A stretch of DNA of 5,662 bases, taken from assembly GCA_937872005.1 (NCBI GenBank), contig CALMPQ010000432.1, positions 1-5,662 of the forward strand. The letters run 5' to 3'. Under the pieces are notes generated by a model. That model was not told the origin of the DNA, ran no database searches, and saw only the letters and a list, made by a program, of their open reading frames with translations. Position 1 is the stretch's first letter. Each line of letters begins with the position of its first letter. Below, piece by piece: positions 1-5,662 of the stretch. Both the position numbers and the translations under genes were made by a program. Source of the DNA: an uncultured Propioniciclava sp. (GTDB lineage: Bacteria > Actinomycetota > Actinomycetes > Propionibacteriales > Propionibacteriaceae).

Positions 1-1174
1 TGAACTCCCTGTGCGCGACGGCGAGAACAATGCCGTCGTAGGCGCCGGCGTCCGGTTCTGCCACAAGCGCCATGCCGCAGTGCTGACGTGCCTCGTCCGG
101 ATCCGCCCAGGGGTCGTGGACGTCGACGGCGATGCCGTAGTCCTCGAGTTCGGCGATGATGTCGACCACGCGCGTGTTGCGCAGGTCGGGGGTGTTCTCC
201 TTGAACGTCAAACCCATCACCAGCACCCGGGCCCCCTTGACCGGGATGCCCTCCTTCGTCATCCGCTTCACCAACTGCGACGCCACGTAGGCGCCCATGG
301 AGTCGTTGAGGCGGCGTCCGGCGAGGATGATCTCGGGGTGGTAGCCCACCGCTTGGGCCTTGTGGGTCAGGTAGTACGGGTCCACGCCGATGCAGTGCCC
401 GCCCACCAGGCCGGGCCGGAACGGCAGGAAGTTCCACTTGGTGCCGGCGGCCTTCAGCACGTCCTCGGTGTCGATGCCCAGCCGGTTGAACAGGATCGCC
501 AGCTCGTTGATCAGCGCGATGTTCACGTCCCGCTGGGTGTTCTCGATCACCTTCGCCGCCTCGGCCACCCTGATCGACGGCGCCAGGTGCGTGCCGGCGG
601 TGATGATGCGGCGGTAGAGGGCATCCACGAACGCCGCCGCCTCGGGGGTCGAACCCGAGGTCACCTTCACGATCGAGTTGACGCGGTGTTCCTTGTCGCC
701 CGGGTTGATCCGCTCGGGGCTGTAGCCGACGAAGAAGTCCTCGTTGAAGCGCAGTCCGGACACGCGCTCCAGGACGGGCACGCACTCCTCCTCGGTGGCA
801 CCCGGGTAGACCGTCGACTCGTAGATCACCACGTCGCCGGGCTTGATCACCTTCGCGATCGTCTCGGTGGCCGACAGCACCGGGGAGAGGTCCGGCTGCT
901 TGTGCTCGTTCACCGGGGTCGGGGTGGTCACGATGAAGACCGTGCAACCCGCGATGTCCGCCGGGTCGGCGGTGAAGGTCAGGCGTGCCGTCTCGGCGAG
1001 TTCGGCGTCCGACACCTCCAGCGTCCGATCGTGGCCGCCCTGCAACTCAGCGACGCGCGACTCCTTGATGTCGAACCCCACCACCGGCAGCTGCTTGGCG
1101 AACTCCACCGCGAGGGGGAGCCCCACGTACCCGAGCCCGACCACCGCGATCTGGACGTCCTCCACCTGCTGCAT
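1..1174 (-). CDS. tviB: UDP-N-acetylhexosamine 6-dehydrogenase, TviB/WbpO type (3' end cut by window edge)
   Basis: Nucleotide-sugar dehydrogenase, expected to oxidise C6 of UDP-GlcNAc or UDP-GalNAc twice with NAD+ to give the UDP-uronic acid in the cytoplasm. The 391 visible residues cover nearly the whole protein; the family is usually about 425 long, so some 30-40 C-terminal residues lie outside the window. Visible marks are the N-terminal Rossmann motif GLGYVG (13-18), the segment YSPERINPG before the middle domain, [11 protein letters not shown] with K208 and N212, and the catalytic cysteine in [11 protein letters not shown] (C261). A C-terminal UDP-binding domain begins near [16 protein letters not shown]. 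The [18 protein letters not shown] segment is typical of the TviB/WbpO/WbpA branch rather than of UDP-glucose dehydrogenase. Last visible gene of the operon, 17 bases after the acetyltransferase. An in-frame ATG lies 12 bases upstream (1186), but GAGGAG at 1184-1179 fits the ATG at 1174, which I chose. The family is certain; GlcNAc, GalNAc or ManNAc specificity is not. Confidence 0.93.
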   Translation of the reverse strand, partial: MQQVEDVQIAVVGLGYVGLPLAVEFAKQLPVVGFDIKESRVAELQGGHDRTLEVSDAELAETARLTFTADPADIAGCTVFIVTTPTPVNEHKQPDLSPVLSATETIAKVIKPGDVVIYESTVYPGATEEECVPVLERVSGLRFNEDFFVGYSPERINPGDKEHRVNSIVKVTSGSTPEAAAFVDALYRRIITAGTHLAPSIRVAEAAKVIENTQRDVNIALINELAILFNRLGIDTEDVLKAAGTKWNFLPFRPGLVGGHCIGVDPYYLTHKAQAVGYHPEIILAGRRLNDSMGAYVASQLVKRMTKEGIPVKGARVLVMGLTFKENTPDLRNTRVVDIIAELEDYGIAVDVHDPWADPDEARQHCGMALVAEPDAGAYDGIVLAVAHREF

Positions 1175-1178
1175 CGTT

Positions 1179-1184
1179 CTCCTC
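1179..1184 (-). promoter_or_regulatory. Ribosome binding site of the UDP-sugar dehydrogenase
   Basis: GAGGAG ends 4 bases before the ATG at 1174-1172. It overlaps the alternative in-frame ATG at 1186-1184, so it can serve only the downstream start. This decides the start call and indicates that this gene, unlike those upstream, has its own initiation site inside the 17-base intergenic gap. Confidence 0.7.
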
Positions 1185-1191
1185 ATTCGTG

Positions 1192-1836
1192 TTACCAACG
1201 ACCCGGTACGCCGACCACGACCACGTCTGAGGGTACCGACTTCGTGACCACCGCGCCCGCGCCGATGACCGTCCGCTCACCCACCGTCAGGCCCTGCAGC
1301 ACCGTCGCGGCAGCGCCCACCAAGGTAGCGGGCCCCACGACCACCTCGCCCGAGATCACGGCAGCCGGGTTGATCGAGACGAAGTCCCTCAGGTCGGCGT
1401 CGTGGCCGATAGTCGCGTTCGGGTTGACGTGCACGTGCCGACCGAGCCGCACGTTGTTCGAGACCGCCACCCCGGCGCACACCACGACCCCCTCGTCCAA
1501 CACCACCTGGGCCCCGAACATCGCCGACGGGTGGATCGCCGTAAACGCGCGCAGGCCGGCGGCGTCCAACTCCGCGGCCAGACGACGCCGGACCCCCGGG
1601 CTGCCGATCCCCAGCACGTAGGCGACCGGGCCTGGGTCGCTGGCGAGCCACGCGGCACGCGTCCCGAGGAACGGCACCCACCGGGCAGCCAGCCGCTCGA
1701 GATTGACCTCAGCGATGGCGTCGTCCACCACGCCCAGCACCGTCAGGTCGGCGCCGGCCGCGACCATGGCGTCCAGCACGTCGAGGCACTCGCGTCCGAA
1801 CCCGGACGCGCCAATCACCACCACCTGCTGGGTCAC
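1192..1836 (-). CDS. pglD: PglD/NeuD/EpsM-type sugar O/N-acetyltransferase
   Basis: A 214-residue acetyl-CoA-dependent transferase, most likely acetylating the 4-amino group of UDP-4-amino-4,6-dideoxy-GlcNAc to give UDP-QuiNAc4NAc (UDP-diNAc-bacillosamine). The N-terminal UDP-sugar-binding Rossmann-like domain opens with [13 protein letters not shown] (about 5-17). From about residue 100 there are hexapeptide repeats of a left-handed beta-helix, including NPNATIGHD with H145, which matches the catalytic base of PglD. The protein ends GVPGRW, where the family usually has GVPAR. The GTG start at 1836 overlaps the TGA of the phosphoglycosyl transferase in a GTGA, indicating translational coupling. 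An AGGGG lies 8 bases upstream of the start. A longer frame continues upstream (to 2148) but is antisense-free shadow of the neighbour and shows no family signal. The same fold also serves sialic-acid NeuD enzymes; the neighbouring aminotransferase and dehydratase favour the PglD/EpsM role. Confidence 0.92.
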   Translation of the reverse strand: MTQQVVVIGASGFGRECLDVLDAMVAAGADLTVLGVVDDAIAEVNLERLAARWVPFLGTRAAWLASDPGPVAYVLGIGSPGVRRRLAAELDAAGLRAFTAIHPSAMFGAQVVLDEGVVVCAGVAVSNNVRLGRHVHVNPNATIGHDADLRDFVSINPAAVISGEVVVGPATLVGAAATVLQGLTVGERTVIGAGAVVTKSVPSDVVVVGVPGRW

Positions 1837-2444
1837 CGGGCCGACCCCTGGAACTCCGCCATCGTCACGTGGCCGTCGGCGCTGATCCCCCGCCGCAGCA
1901 CCACGACGGCGACGGTCTCCCAGAGGATCCGCAGGTCGAGCGCGAACGACCGATGGTCGACGTACTCGACGTCGAGGGAGAGCTTCTCGTCCCAGTCCAG
2001 GCCGTTGCGGCCGCGGACCTGCGCCAGCCCGGTGATGCCCGGGCGCACCTCGTGCCGGCGGGCCTGCTCGGGGCTGTACCGCTCGAGGTACTGCACCAGC
2101 AGCGGCCGCGGCCCGACCAGGCTCATGTCGCCCTTGAGGACGTTCCACAGGGTCGGCAGCTCGTCCAGGCTGGTAGACCGCAGGAACCGGCCCAGCGGCG
2201 TGAGCCGGTCGGCGTCCGACACGCGCTGGGCGTCGGGCTGCAGCATCGTCCGGAACTTCACCAGCTCGAACACCCGACCGTCCTTGCCCGGGCGCGGCTG
2301 GCGGAACAGCACGGGGCGTCCGTGCTTGGCCAGCACGGCCAGCGCAACGACGGCCTGGAGGGGGGCGGTGGCCACCAGCCCGACCGCGGCCACGGAGGCG
2401 TCCAGCGCGCGCTTGGTGGCGTCGTACCGCGTCCTGTCAGCCAC
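1833..2444 (-). CDS. pglC: Phosphoglycosyl transferase, PglC/EpsL type (bacterial sugar transferase)
   Basis: A 203-residue monotopic phosphoglycosyl transferase that moves a phosphosugar from a UDP-sugar to undecaprenyl phosphate at the inner face of the membrane, the committed step of glycan assembly. Residues about 12-40 form the hydrophobic re-entrant membrane helix, with a proline near 28 where the helix kinks in PglC. ELVKFRTM follows at 60-67. The catalytic Asp-Glu pair is D94-E95 in TSLDELPTLWNVLKGDMSLV, followed by GPRPL (111-115) and a C-terminal RPGITGLAQVRGRN segment. It is the short single-domain form: the four-helix N-terminal extension of WbaP-type enzymes is absent. The length and the D94/E95 position match PglC closely. 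The start is GTG at 2444, overlapping the aminotransferase end by 8 bases; the upstream GGGCGG is only a weak Shine-Dalgarno. UDP-QuiNAc4NAc as substrate is inferred from the neighbours; UDP-GalNAc or UDP-Gal enzymes look similar. Confidence 0.93.
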   Translation of the reverse strand: MADRTRYDATKRALDASVAAVGLVATAPLQAVVALAVLAKHGRPVLFRQPRPGKDGRVFELVKFRTMLQPDAQRVSDADRLTPLGRFLRSTSLDELPTLWNVLKGDMSLVGPRPLLVQYLERYSPEQARRHEVRPGITGLAQVRGRNGLDWDEKLSLDVEYVDHRSFALDLRILWETVAVVVLRRGISADGHVTMAEFQGSAR

Positions 2445-3573
2445 GGCGGCCGCCCACGAAGGGTGCCAGGGCGGCGTCGACGCGGGCGACCTCGACGTCG
2501 GTCAGCACCGAGCCGCTCGGCAGGGACAGGCCGGTCTCGAAGAGGCGCTGGCTGGTGCCGTTCACGAACGCGCGCGCCCCGGCGAACACGGGCTGCAGGT
2601 GCATGGGCTTCCACAGCGGGCGCGCCTCGATGTTGGCCTCCAACAGCGCCAGCCGGACGTCCTCGGCGCTGAAGCCCGCCGCGTCGGCGTCCACCAGGAC
2701 GGAGGTGAGCCAGCAGTTGTCCTCCTCCGACGGCTCCCCGAAAATCGACACGCCCGGGACCCCGGCGAACAGCTCCCGGTAGTGCGCGCGCAGCGCACGG
2801 CGGCGGGCGATCATCGCCTCCAGCCGGGCGAGCTGGGCCCGGCCCAGCGCGGCGAGGAGGTTCGAGAGGCGGTAGTTGTAGCCGATGTCGGTGTGCTCGT
2901 AGTGCACCACCGGTTGGCGGGCCTGCGTCGCGAGGTACCGCACCCGGTCGGCGAACGCCTTGTCGTCGGTGAGGAGCGCTCCCCCGCCGGAGGTGGTCAT
3001 GATCTTGTTGCCGTTGAACGACACGGCGGCGGCCACGCCGTACGACGGCGCCGGGCGGCCGGCGTGCGCGGCCCCGAGCGACTCCGCGGCGTCCGACAGC
3101 ACCGGGACGCCGTGCGCCGCCGCAACGGCCGCGATGCGCGTGTGGTCGGCCGCCTTGCCCAGCAGATCCACCGGGACGATCGCCGCCACGCGGCGCCCCT
3201 CGGCGACCAACGTGTCCAGCGCTTCGGCGAGCAGGTCCGGGTCGATGTTCCCGGTCTCGTCGCAGTCGACGAACACGGGCTCGGCGCCGGTGTAGGTGAT
3301 CGTGTTGGCGGTCGCCGCGAAGGTCATGGTCGCGGTGAGCACGACGTCGCCGGGCTGAACCCCGAGCACCAGCAACCCCAGGTGCAGCGCGGCCGAGCCG
3401 GACGCCAGCGCCACCGCGTGGGCACGCCCGCACACGGCGGCGAGTTCGGCCTCGAAGGCGTCCACCTCGGGGCCCAGCGGTGCGATCCAGTTGGAGCGGA
3501 AGGCCCGGATCAGGGCGTCCTCCTCCTCCTGCCCGACGTCAGGTGACGACAAGTGGATCCTCGCGTCGCTCAC
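2437..3573 (-). CDS. pglE: PLP-dependent UDP-4-keto sugar aminotransferase, PglE/EpsN type (DegT/DnrJ/EryC1/StrS)
   Basis: A 378-residue fold-type I aminotransferase, expected to transfer the amino group of glutamate to the C4 ketone of UDP-2-acetamido-2,6-dideoxy-4-keto-glucose. Visible marks are ASGSAALHL (57-65), which binds the PLP phosphate; D161 in SDAAESLGA, which pairs with the pyridine nitrogen; and the Schiff-base lysine K190 in SFNGNKIMTTSGGG. GYNYRLSN (231-238) and EARPLWKPMHLQPVF (316-330) are typical of the PglE/EpsN branch. All key residues are present and the length is normal. The frame stays open to 3615, but the GTG at 3573 is preferred: it overlaps the dehydratase TGA as GTGA and places IHLSSPDVG at the usual N-terminus. 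No clear Shine-Dalgarno precedes it, so translation probably depends on coupling to the dehydratase. Perosamine- or AAT-type aminotransferases are relatives, but the context favours the 4-amino-QuiNAc product. Confidence 0.94.
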   Translation of the reverse strand: MSDARIHLSSPDVGQEEEDALIRAFRSNWIAPLGPEVDAFEAELAAVCGRAHAVALASGSAALHLGLLVLGVQPGDVVLTATMTFAATANTITYTGAEPVFVDCDETGNIDPDLLAEALDTLVAEGRRVAAIVPVDLLGKAADHTRIAAVAAAHGVPVLSDAAESLGAAHAGRPAPSYGVAAAVSFNGNKIMTTSGGGALLTDDKAFADRVRYLATQARQPVVHYEHTDIGYNYRLSNLLAALGRAQLARLEAMIARRRALRAHYRELFAGVPGVSIFGEPSEEDNCWLTSVLVDADAAGFSAEDVRLALLEANIEARPLWKPMHLQPVFAGARAFVNGTSQRLFETGLSLPSGSVLTDVEVARVDAALAPFVGGRRG

Positions 3574-5345
3574 AGCGCGCGCCTGGGGTCGTAGTCGGCC
3601 ACGAGCTCGTCCCATGAGTCGGCCGCGACGACGTCACGGGGGATGATCGGCGGCACCGGCACGCAGGAGATCAGCGGGTGCTGGGTCTCGCTGTGATCCT
3701 CGCCCTGGCTGAACAGCACCTCGTGCAGCTTCTCGCCGTGCCGCAGGCCGGTGTAGGTGATCTCGATGTCGGTGCGGCCGGACTCCTCCAGCAGCCGCTT
3801 GGCGACGTCGACGATCTTCACCGGCTCGCCCATGTCGAGCACGAGCGCGTCGCCCGGCTGGCCGATCGCGCCGGCCTGGAGCACCAGCTCGCACGCCTCG
3901 GGGATCGTCATGAAGAAGCGAGTCACATCGGGGTGGGTGACGGTCAACGGACCCCCGCGCTCGATCTGCGTACGGAAGGCGTACAGCACCGAACCCCGCG
4001 AGCCGAGCACGTTGCCGAAGCGCACCGACAGGTACGGCCGACCGGTGAGCTCGGCATAGTGCGCGGTGAGACGTTCAGCCAGCCTCTTGGTCTGGCCCAG
4101 CACGGCGGTGGCGTCCGCCGCCATGTCGGTGGAGATGTTGACGAAGCGCTCGGCGCCCACCTGGTGGGCGGCGTCCAGCACGTTGAGCGTCCCGAGCACG
4201 TTCGTCTTCCAGCCCTCGTCGGGGTACTGCTCCAGCATGGGCAGGTGCTTGAGCGCGGCGGCGTGGAACACGACCTCGGGGCGGTGGCGCCGGAAGATCT
4301 TCATCAGCGCTTCGCTGTCGCGGATGTCGCACAGCACCATGTCGTCGGTGTCGAGCAGCCCCTGGCCGTAGATCGACAGCTGGACCGCGTGCAGCGCCGA
4401 CTCGTCGCGGTCGAGCAGCAGCAGCTTCGCGGGGCCGAGCTTCTTCAGCTGGCGGGCCAGCTCCGAGCCGATCGAGCCGCCGGCGCCGGTGACCAGCACG
4501 ATCTTGCCGGAGAGGTAGCCGGCGACCTCCGAGAGGTCGGTCTTGATCGGACGCCGTCCCAACAGGTCGGCGACGTTGAACTGGCGGAGCTTGTCCAGCT
4601 CGACCCGTCCGTCGATCATCTCCCGCACCGGGGGCACGACGACGAGCTTGAGGCCGAGGGCCTTGGCGCGGGCGTCCAGGTCGGCGAGGAACTGGGGGGA
4701 CGCCTCGGAGACGGCCAGGATCAGCGTCTCCGCCTCCGTCTGGGACGCGACGCCCTCCAAATCCTCGCCACGACCCAGGATGCGGTAGCCGCGGATGCGC
4801 AGGAACTTCTTGCTGGGGTCGTCGTCGAGGTAGCCGGCGATGGTGTAGGGCGGCTCGACCGCGGTGTCGACCAGCTTGGCCACCTGGGAGCCGGCGTCAC
4901 CGGCGCCGTAAATCAGCGCACGGGTCGCCGCACCCTTGGCCCGGCGCAGGTCATCGCTGTAGAAGGCACGGAACAGGACGCGTCCGCCGACCATGCCCAA
5001 GAGGGCCAGTGCCGGCGTGGTGACCGCGACGGATCGGGAGAACTCGGGAGAGACGAGGAAGCCCACGCCACCGGAGATCACGGCTGACACGAGCACGACG
5101 AGGCCCAGCAGCGACACCTCGCCGAAGCTGCCCAGCCGCGACCGACCGAGGTACAGGTGGACGGCAAAGCCGATCAACACCTGGCAGAGCGTGGCGAGCA
5201 GGAAGTACTGGACGGTCTGCGCCCACCGCTCGGCCGAGAGGGAGAGGTCGAAACGCAGCAGGACCAGGGCGACCAGGGCAAGGGCCCACATGGCGACGTC
5301 CCACAGGACGACACCGCTGCGTCGGACCGCGATCCGGAAGAACAT
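3570..5345 (-). CDS. pglF: Membrane-bound UDP-GlcNAc 4,6-dehydratase, PglF/WbpM/CapD/EpsC type, with altered active site
   Basis: A 591-residue member of the long SDR dehydratases that convert UDP-GlcNAc to the 4-keto-6-deoxy sugar, the first step toward UDP-QuiNAc4NAc. Four N-terminal membrane helices are visible (about 12-30, 47-66, 78-98, 106-124). A CoA-binding-like Rossmann domain follows, with YGAGDAGSQ (146-154), then the SDR domain with TGAGGSIG (286-293), HAAALKHLPMLEQYP (361-375) and FGNVLGSRGSV (443-453). The length and domain order are those of full-length PglF/WbpM. The odd point is the active site: the motif normally STDK reads STDM (T406, D407, M408), the methionine that replaces the SDR tyrosine in PglF is leucine here (L416), and K420 of the SDR pair is kept. 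The 4-keto-producing activity is therefore likely from family and context but not assured. The ATG at 5345 follows AAGGTGGAG and puts the first helix at the usual place. First gene of the operon; its stop overlaps the aminotransferase start. Confidence 0.94.
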   Translation of the reverse strand: MFFRIAVRRSGVVLWDVAMWALALVALVLLRFDLSLSAERWAQTVQYFLLATLCQVLIGFAVHLYLGRSRLGSFGEVSLLGLVVLVSAVISGGVGFLVSPEFSRSVAVTTPALALLGMVGGRVLFRAFYSDDLRRAKGAATRALIYGAGDAGSQVAKLVDTAVEPPYTIAGYLDDDPSKKFLRIRGYRILGRGEDLEGVASQTEAETLILAVSEASPQFLADLDARAKALGLKLVVVPPVREMIDGRVELDKLRQFNVADLLGRRPIKTDLSEVAGYLSGKIVLVTGAGGSIGSELARQLKKLGPAKLLLLDRDESALHAVQLSIYGQGLLDTDDMVLCDIRDSEALMKIFRRHRPEVVFHAAALKHLPMLEQYPDEGWKTNVLGTLNVLDAAHQVGAERFVNISTDMAADATAVLGQTKRLAERLTAHYAELTGRPYLSVRFGNVLGSRGSVLYAFRTQIERGGPLTVTHPDVTRFFMTIPEACELVLQAGAIGQPGDALVLDMGEPVKIVDVAKRLLEESGRTDIEITYTGLRHGEKLHEVLFSQGEDHSETQHPLISCVPVPPIIPRDVVAADSWDELVADYDPRRAL

Positions 5346-5346
5346 G

Positions 5347-5355
5347 CTCCACCTT
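5347..5355 (-). promoter_or_regulatory. Ribosome binding site of the dehydratase
   Basis: AAGGTGGAG lies directly before the ATG at 5345, with AAGG 6 bases upstream of it. It supports the start of the first operon gene and touches the 3' arm of the small hairpin at 5356-5372. Confidence 0.6.
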
Positions 5356-5372
5356 CCGACTGAAACAGCCGG
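5356..5372 (-). repeat. Small leader hairpin beside the ribosome binding site
   Basis: On the transcript, CCGGCUG and CAGUCGG pair over 7 positions (one G-U pair) around a UUU loop. The 3' arm ends immediately before the AAGG of the ribosome binding site. It could modulate initiation at the first gene, but a stem this short also arises by chance in GC-rich DNA. Confidence 0.35.
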
Positions 5373-5395
5373 CGACCCCCGTCAACGGCTCCGTC

Positions 5396-5424
5396 AGGAT
5401 ACGCGAGGACCGACCCCTTGGTAA
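5396..5424 (-). promoter_or_regulatory. Candidate sigma-70-type promoter of the glycan operon
   Basis: On the minus strand a -35-like TTACCA (5424-5419) and a -10-like TATCCT (5401-5396) are separated by 17 bases; each matches 4 of 6 consensus positions. Transcription would begin near 5389, giving a leader of about 44 bases. The tRNA gene upstream ends in a strong terminator, so the operon needs a promoter between 5553 and 5346, and this is the best candidate I see there. The boxes are weak and actinobacterial promoters are variable, so this is a prediction only. Confidence 0.4.
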
Positions 5425-5429
5425 AACGC

Positions 5430-5455
5430 TGTTGTGCAATCGAGACGACACAACA
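5430..5455. promoter_or_regulatory. Inverted repeat TGTTGTG-N12-CACAACA, candidate operator
   Basis: Two perfect 7-base half sites in inverted orientation, with centres 19 bases apart (about two helical turns), lie just upstream of the candidate -35 box. The spacing is what a dimeric helix-turn-helix regulator would read. The half sites are less GC-rich than their surroundings. No regulator is encoded in the window, and I do not recognise the site as belonging to a named family. Confidence 0.4.
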
Positions 5456-5488
5456 CCCCCAGTCAGAGGGCAGTTGCTGGCTTGCAGA

Positions 5489-5510
5489 CCGGGGTGAGGC
5501 ATCACCCCGG
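5489..5510. repeat. Perfect 9-bp inverted repeat with 4-base loop in the upstream region
   Basis: CCGGGGTGA and TCACCCCGG form a perfect 9-bp stem around GGCA (plus strand). No run of T follows on either strand, so it is not a canonical intrinsic terminator. It sits between the tRNA terminator and the candidate promoter. It may be a second protein-binding palindrome, a backup terminator without a U-tract, or chance. Confidence 0.5.
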
Positions 5511-5553
5511 GGACGCCTCCCCGCCCCCTGGACGGGCCGGTCGAGGATGCGAA

Positions 5554-5587
5554 AAGACCCCCTCCGGGTGGTGCCGGAGGGGGTCTT
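5554..5587 (-). terminator. Intrinsic terminator of tRNA-Glu
   Basis: A perfect 14-bp stem (5554-5567 with 5574-5587) encloses a 6-base loop. On the minus strand the stem ends in TT and continues TTC, giving a run of four T. It begins 2 bases after the tRNA 3' end, the usual place for a terminator of a short tRNA transcript. Its arms are complementary, so the same DNA can also form a hairpin on the plus strand, but there only a short T/C stretch follows. It isolates the operon downstream from tRNA transcription. Confidence 0.85.
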
Positions 5588-5589
5588 CG

Positions 5590-5662
5590 TAGCCCCGACG
5601 GGATTCGAACCCGCGCTACCGCCTTGAGAGGGCGGCGTGCTAGGCCGCTACACAACGGGGCC
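5590..5662 (-). tRNA. tRNA-Glu (anticodon CUC)
   Basis: A 73-base cloverleaf fits the minus strand with all arms: acceptor GGCCCCG/CGGGGCT, D stem GUGU/GCAC, anticodon stem CCGCC/GGCGG with loop CUCUCAA, a 4-base variable loop, and a T arm GCGGG-UUCGAAU-CCCGU. The anticodon CUC reads GAG, so it carries glutamate. The discriminator base is A and CCA is not encoded, so CCA must be added enzymatically. The first acceptor pair is G1-U72, a wobble. The gene ends exactly at the window edge, so the 5' flank and promoter are not visible. Confidence 0.93.

Noticed and set aside
11..1621. Long plus-strand open frame (536 codons) across the dehydrogenase and acetyltransferase
   Set aside because: It lies antisense to two genes with full family signatures. 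The translation is rich in H, R, G and V with no recognisable motif, as expected for the complement of GC-rich codons.
1402..3546. Very long plus-strand open frame (714 codons)
   Set aside because: Antisense to the acetyltransferase, phosphoglycosyl transferase and aminotransferase, all of which have intact catalytic motifs. Long antisense frames are routine at this base composition.
3678..5087. Plus-strand open frame of 469 codons opposite the dehydratase
   Set aside because: It is a shadow of the dehydratase with no domain signal and low-complexity composition.
5346..5553. Possible riboswitch or small RNA in the leader
   Set aside because: I find only short isolated palindromes and a small hairpin, no conserved riboswitch core and no terminator/antiterminator pair before the dehydratase.
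5418..5627. Plus-strand open frame of 69 codons in the intergenic region
   Set aside because: It crosses the terminator and the complement of the tRNA, has no ribosome binding site I can see, and its end is just tRNA-complement translation.
4951..5655. Minus-strand open frame of 234 codons running from the tRNA region into the dehydratase gene
   Set aside because: It runs through the tRNA-Glu gene, the terminator and the leader, then overlaps the dehydratase in another frame. Nothing in it resembles a protein family.
1..5662. Mobile element, CRISPR array or phage remnant
   Set aside because: No transposase, integrase or spaced direct repeats are visible; every stretch outside the leader is covered by one continuous operon.

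Overview
The window is strongly GC-rich, with GC-rich third codon positions, GTG starts and a tRNA-Glu gene that does not encode its CCA end. Together with the protein signatures this points to a high-GC Gram-positive actinobacterium. I cannot fix the genus from sequence alone.

Layout, read in the direction of transcription (all genes are on the minus strand, so from high to low coordinates): a tRNA-Glu(CUC) gene at the right edge (5662-5590), followed 2 bases later by a strong intrinsic terminator (5587-5554). A leader/promoter region of about 210 bases comes next (5553-5346). It holds two inverted repeats, a candidate weak promoter and a hairpin beside the ribosome binding site. Then follows a tightly packed five-gene operon: (1) a membrane-anchored UDP-GlcNAc 4,6-dehydratase of the PglF/WbpM/CapD/EpsC type; (2) a DegT/DnrJ/EryC1/StrS PLP aminotransferase of the PglE/EpsN type; (3) a monotopic phosphoglycosyl transferase of the PglC/EpsL type; (4) a PglD/NeuD/EpsM-type left-handed beta-helix acetyltransferase; (5) a UDP-N-acetylhexosamine 6-dehydrogenase of the TviB/WbpO type, cut by the left edge. 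The first four genes overlap by 4 to 8 bases and the fifth starts 17 bases after the fourth.

Working together, genes 1, 2 and 4 would turn UDP-GlcNAc into UDP-2,4-diacetamido-2,4,6-trideoxyhexose (UDP-bacillosamine/QuiNAc4NAc). Gene 3 would load the phosphosugar onto undecaprenyl phosphate to start a surface glycan, and gene 5 would supply a UDP-N-acetylhexosaminuronic acid as a further building block. This is the front end of a capsule, exopolysaccharide or protein-glycosylation locus. The glycosyltransferases, flippase and polymerase are not in the window and would be expected beyond its left edge.

The most unusual point is in the dehydratase: the active-site motif expected to read STDK reads STDM, so the lysine thought to take part in catalysis in PglF-type enzymes is missing although the rest of the fold looks intact. 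I see no mobile element, CRISPR array or clearly undescribed system.
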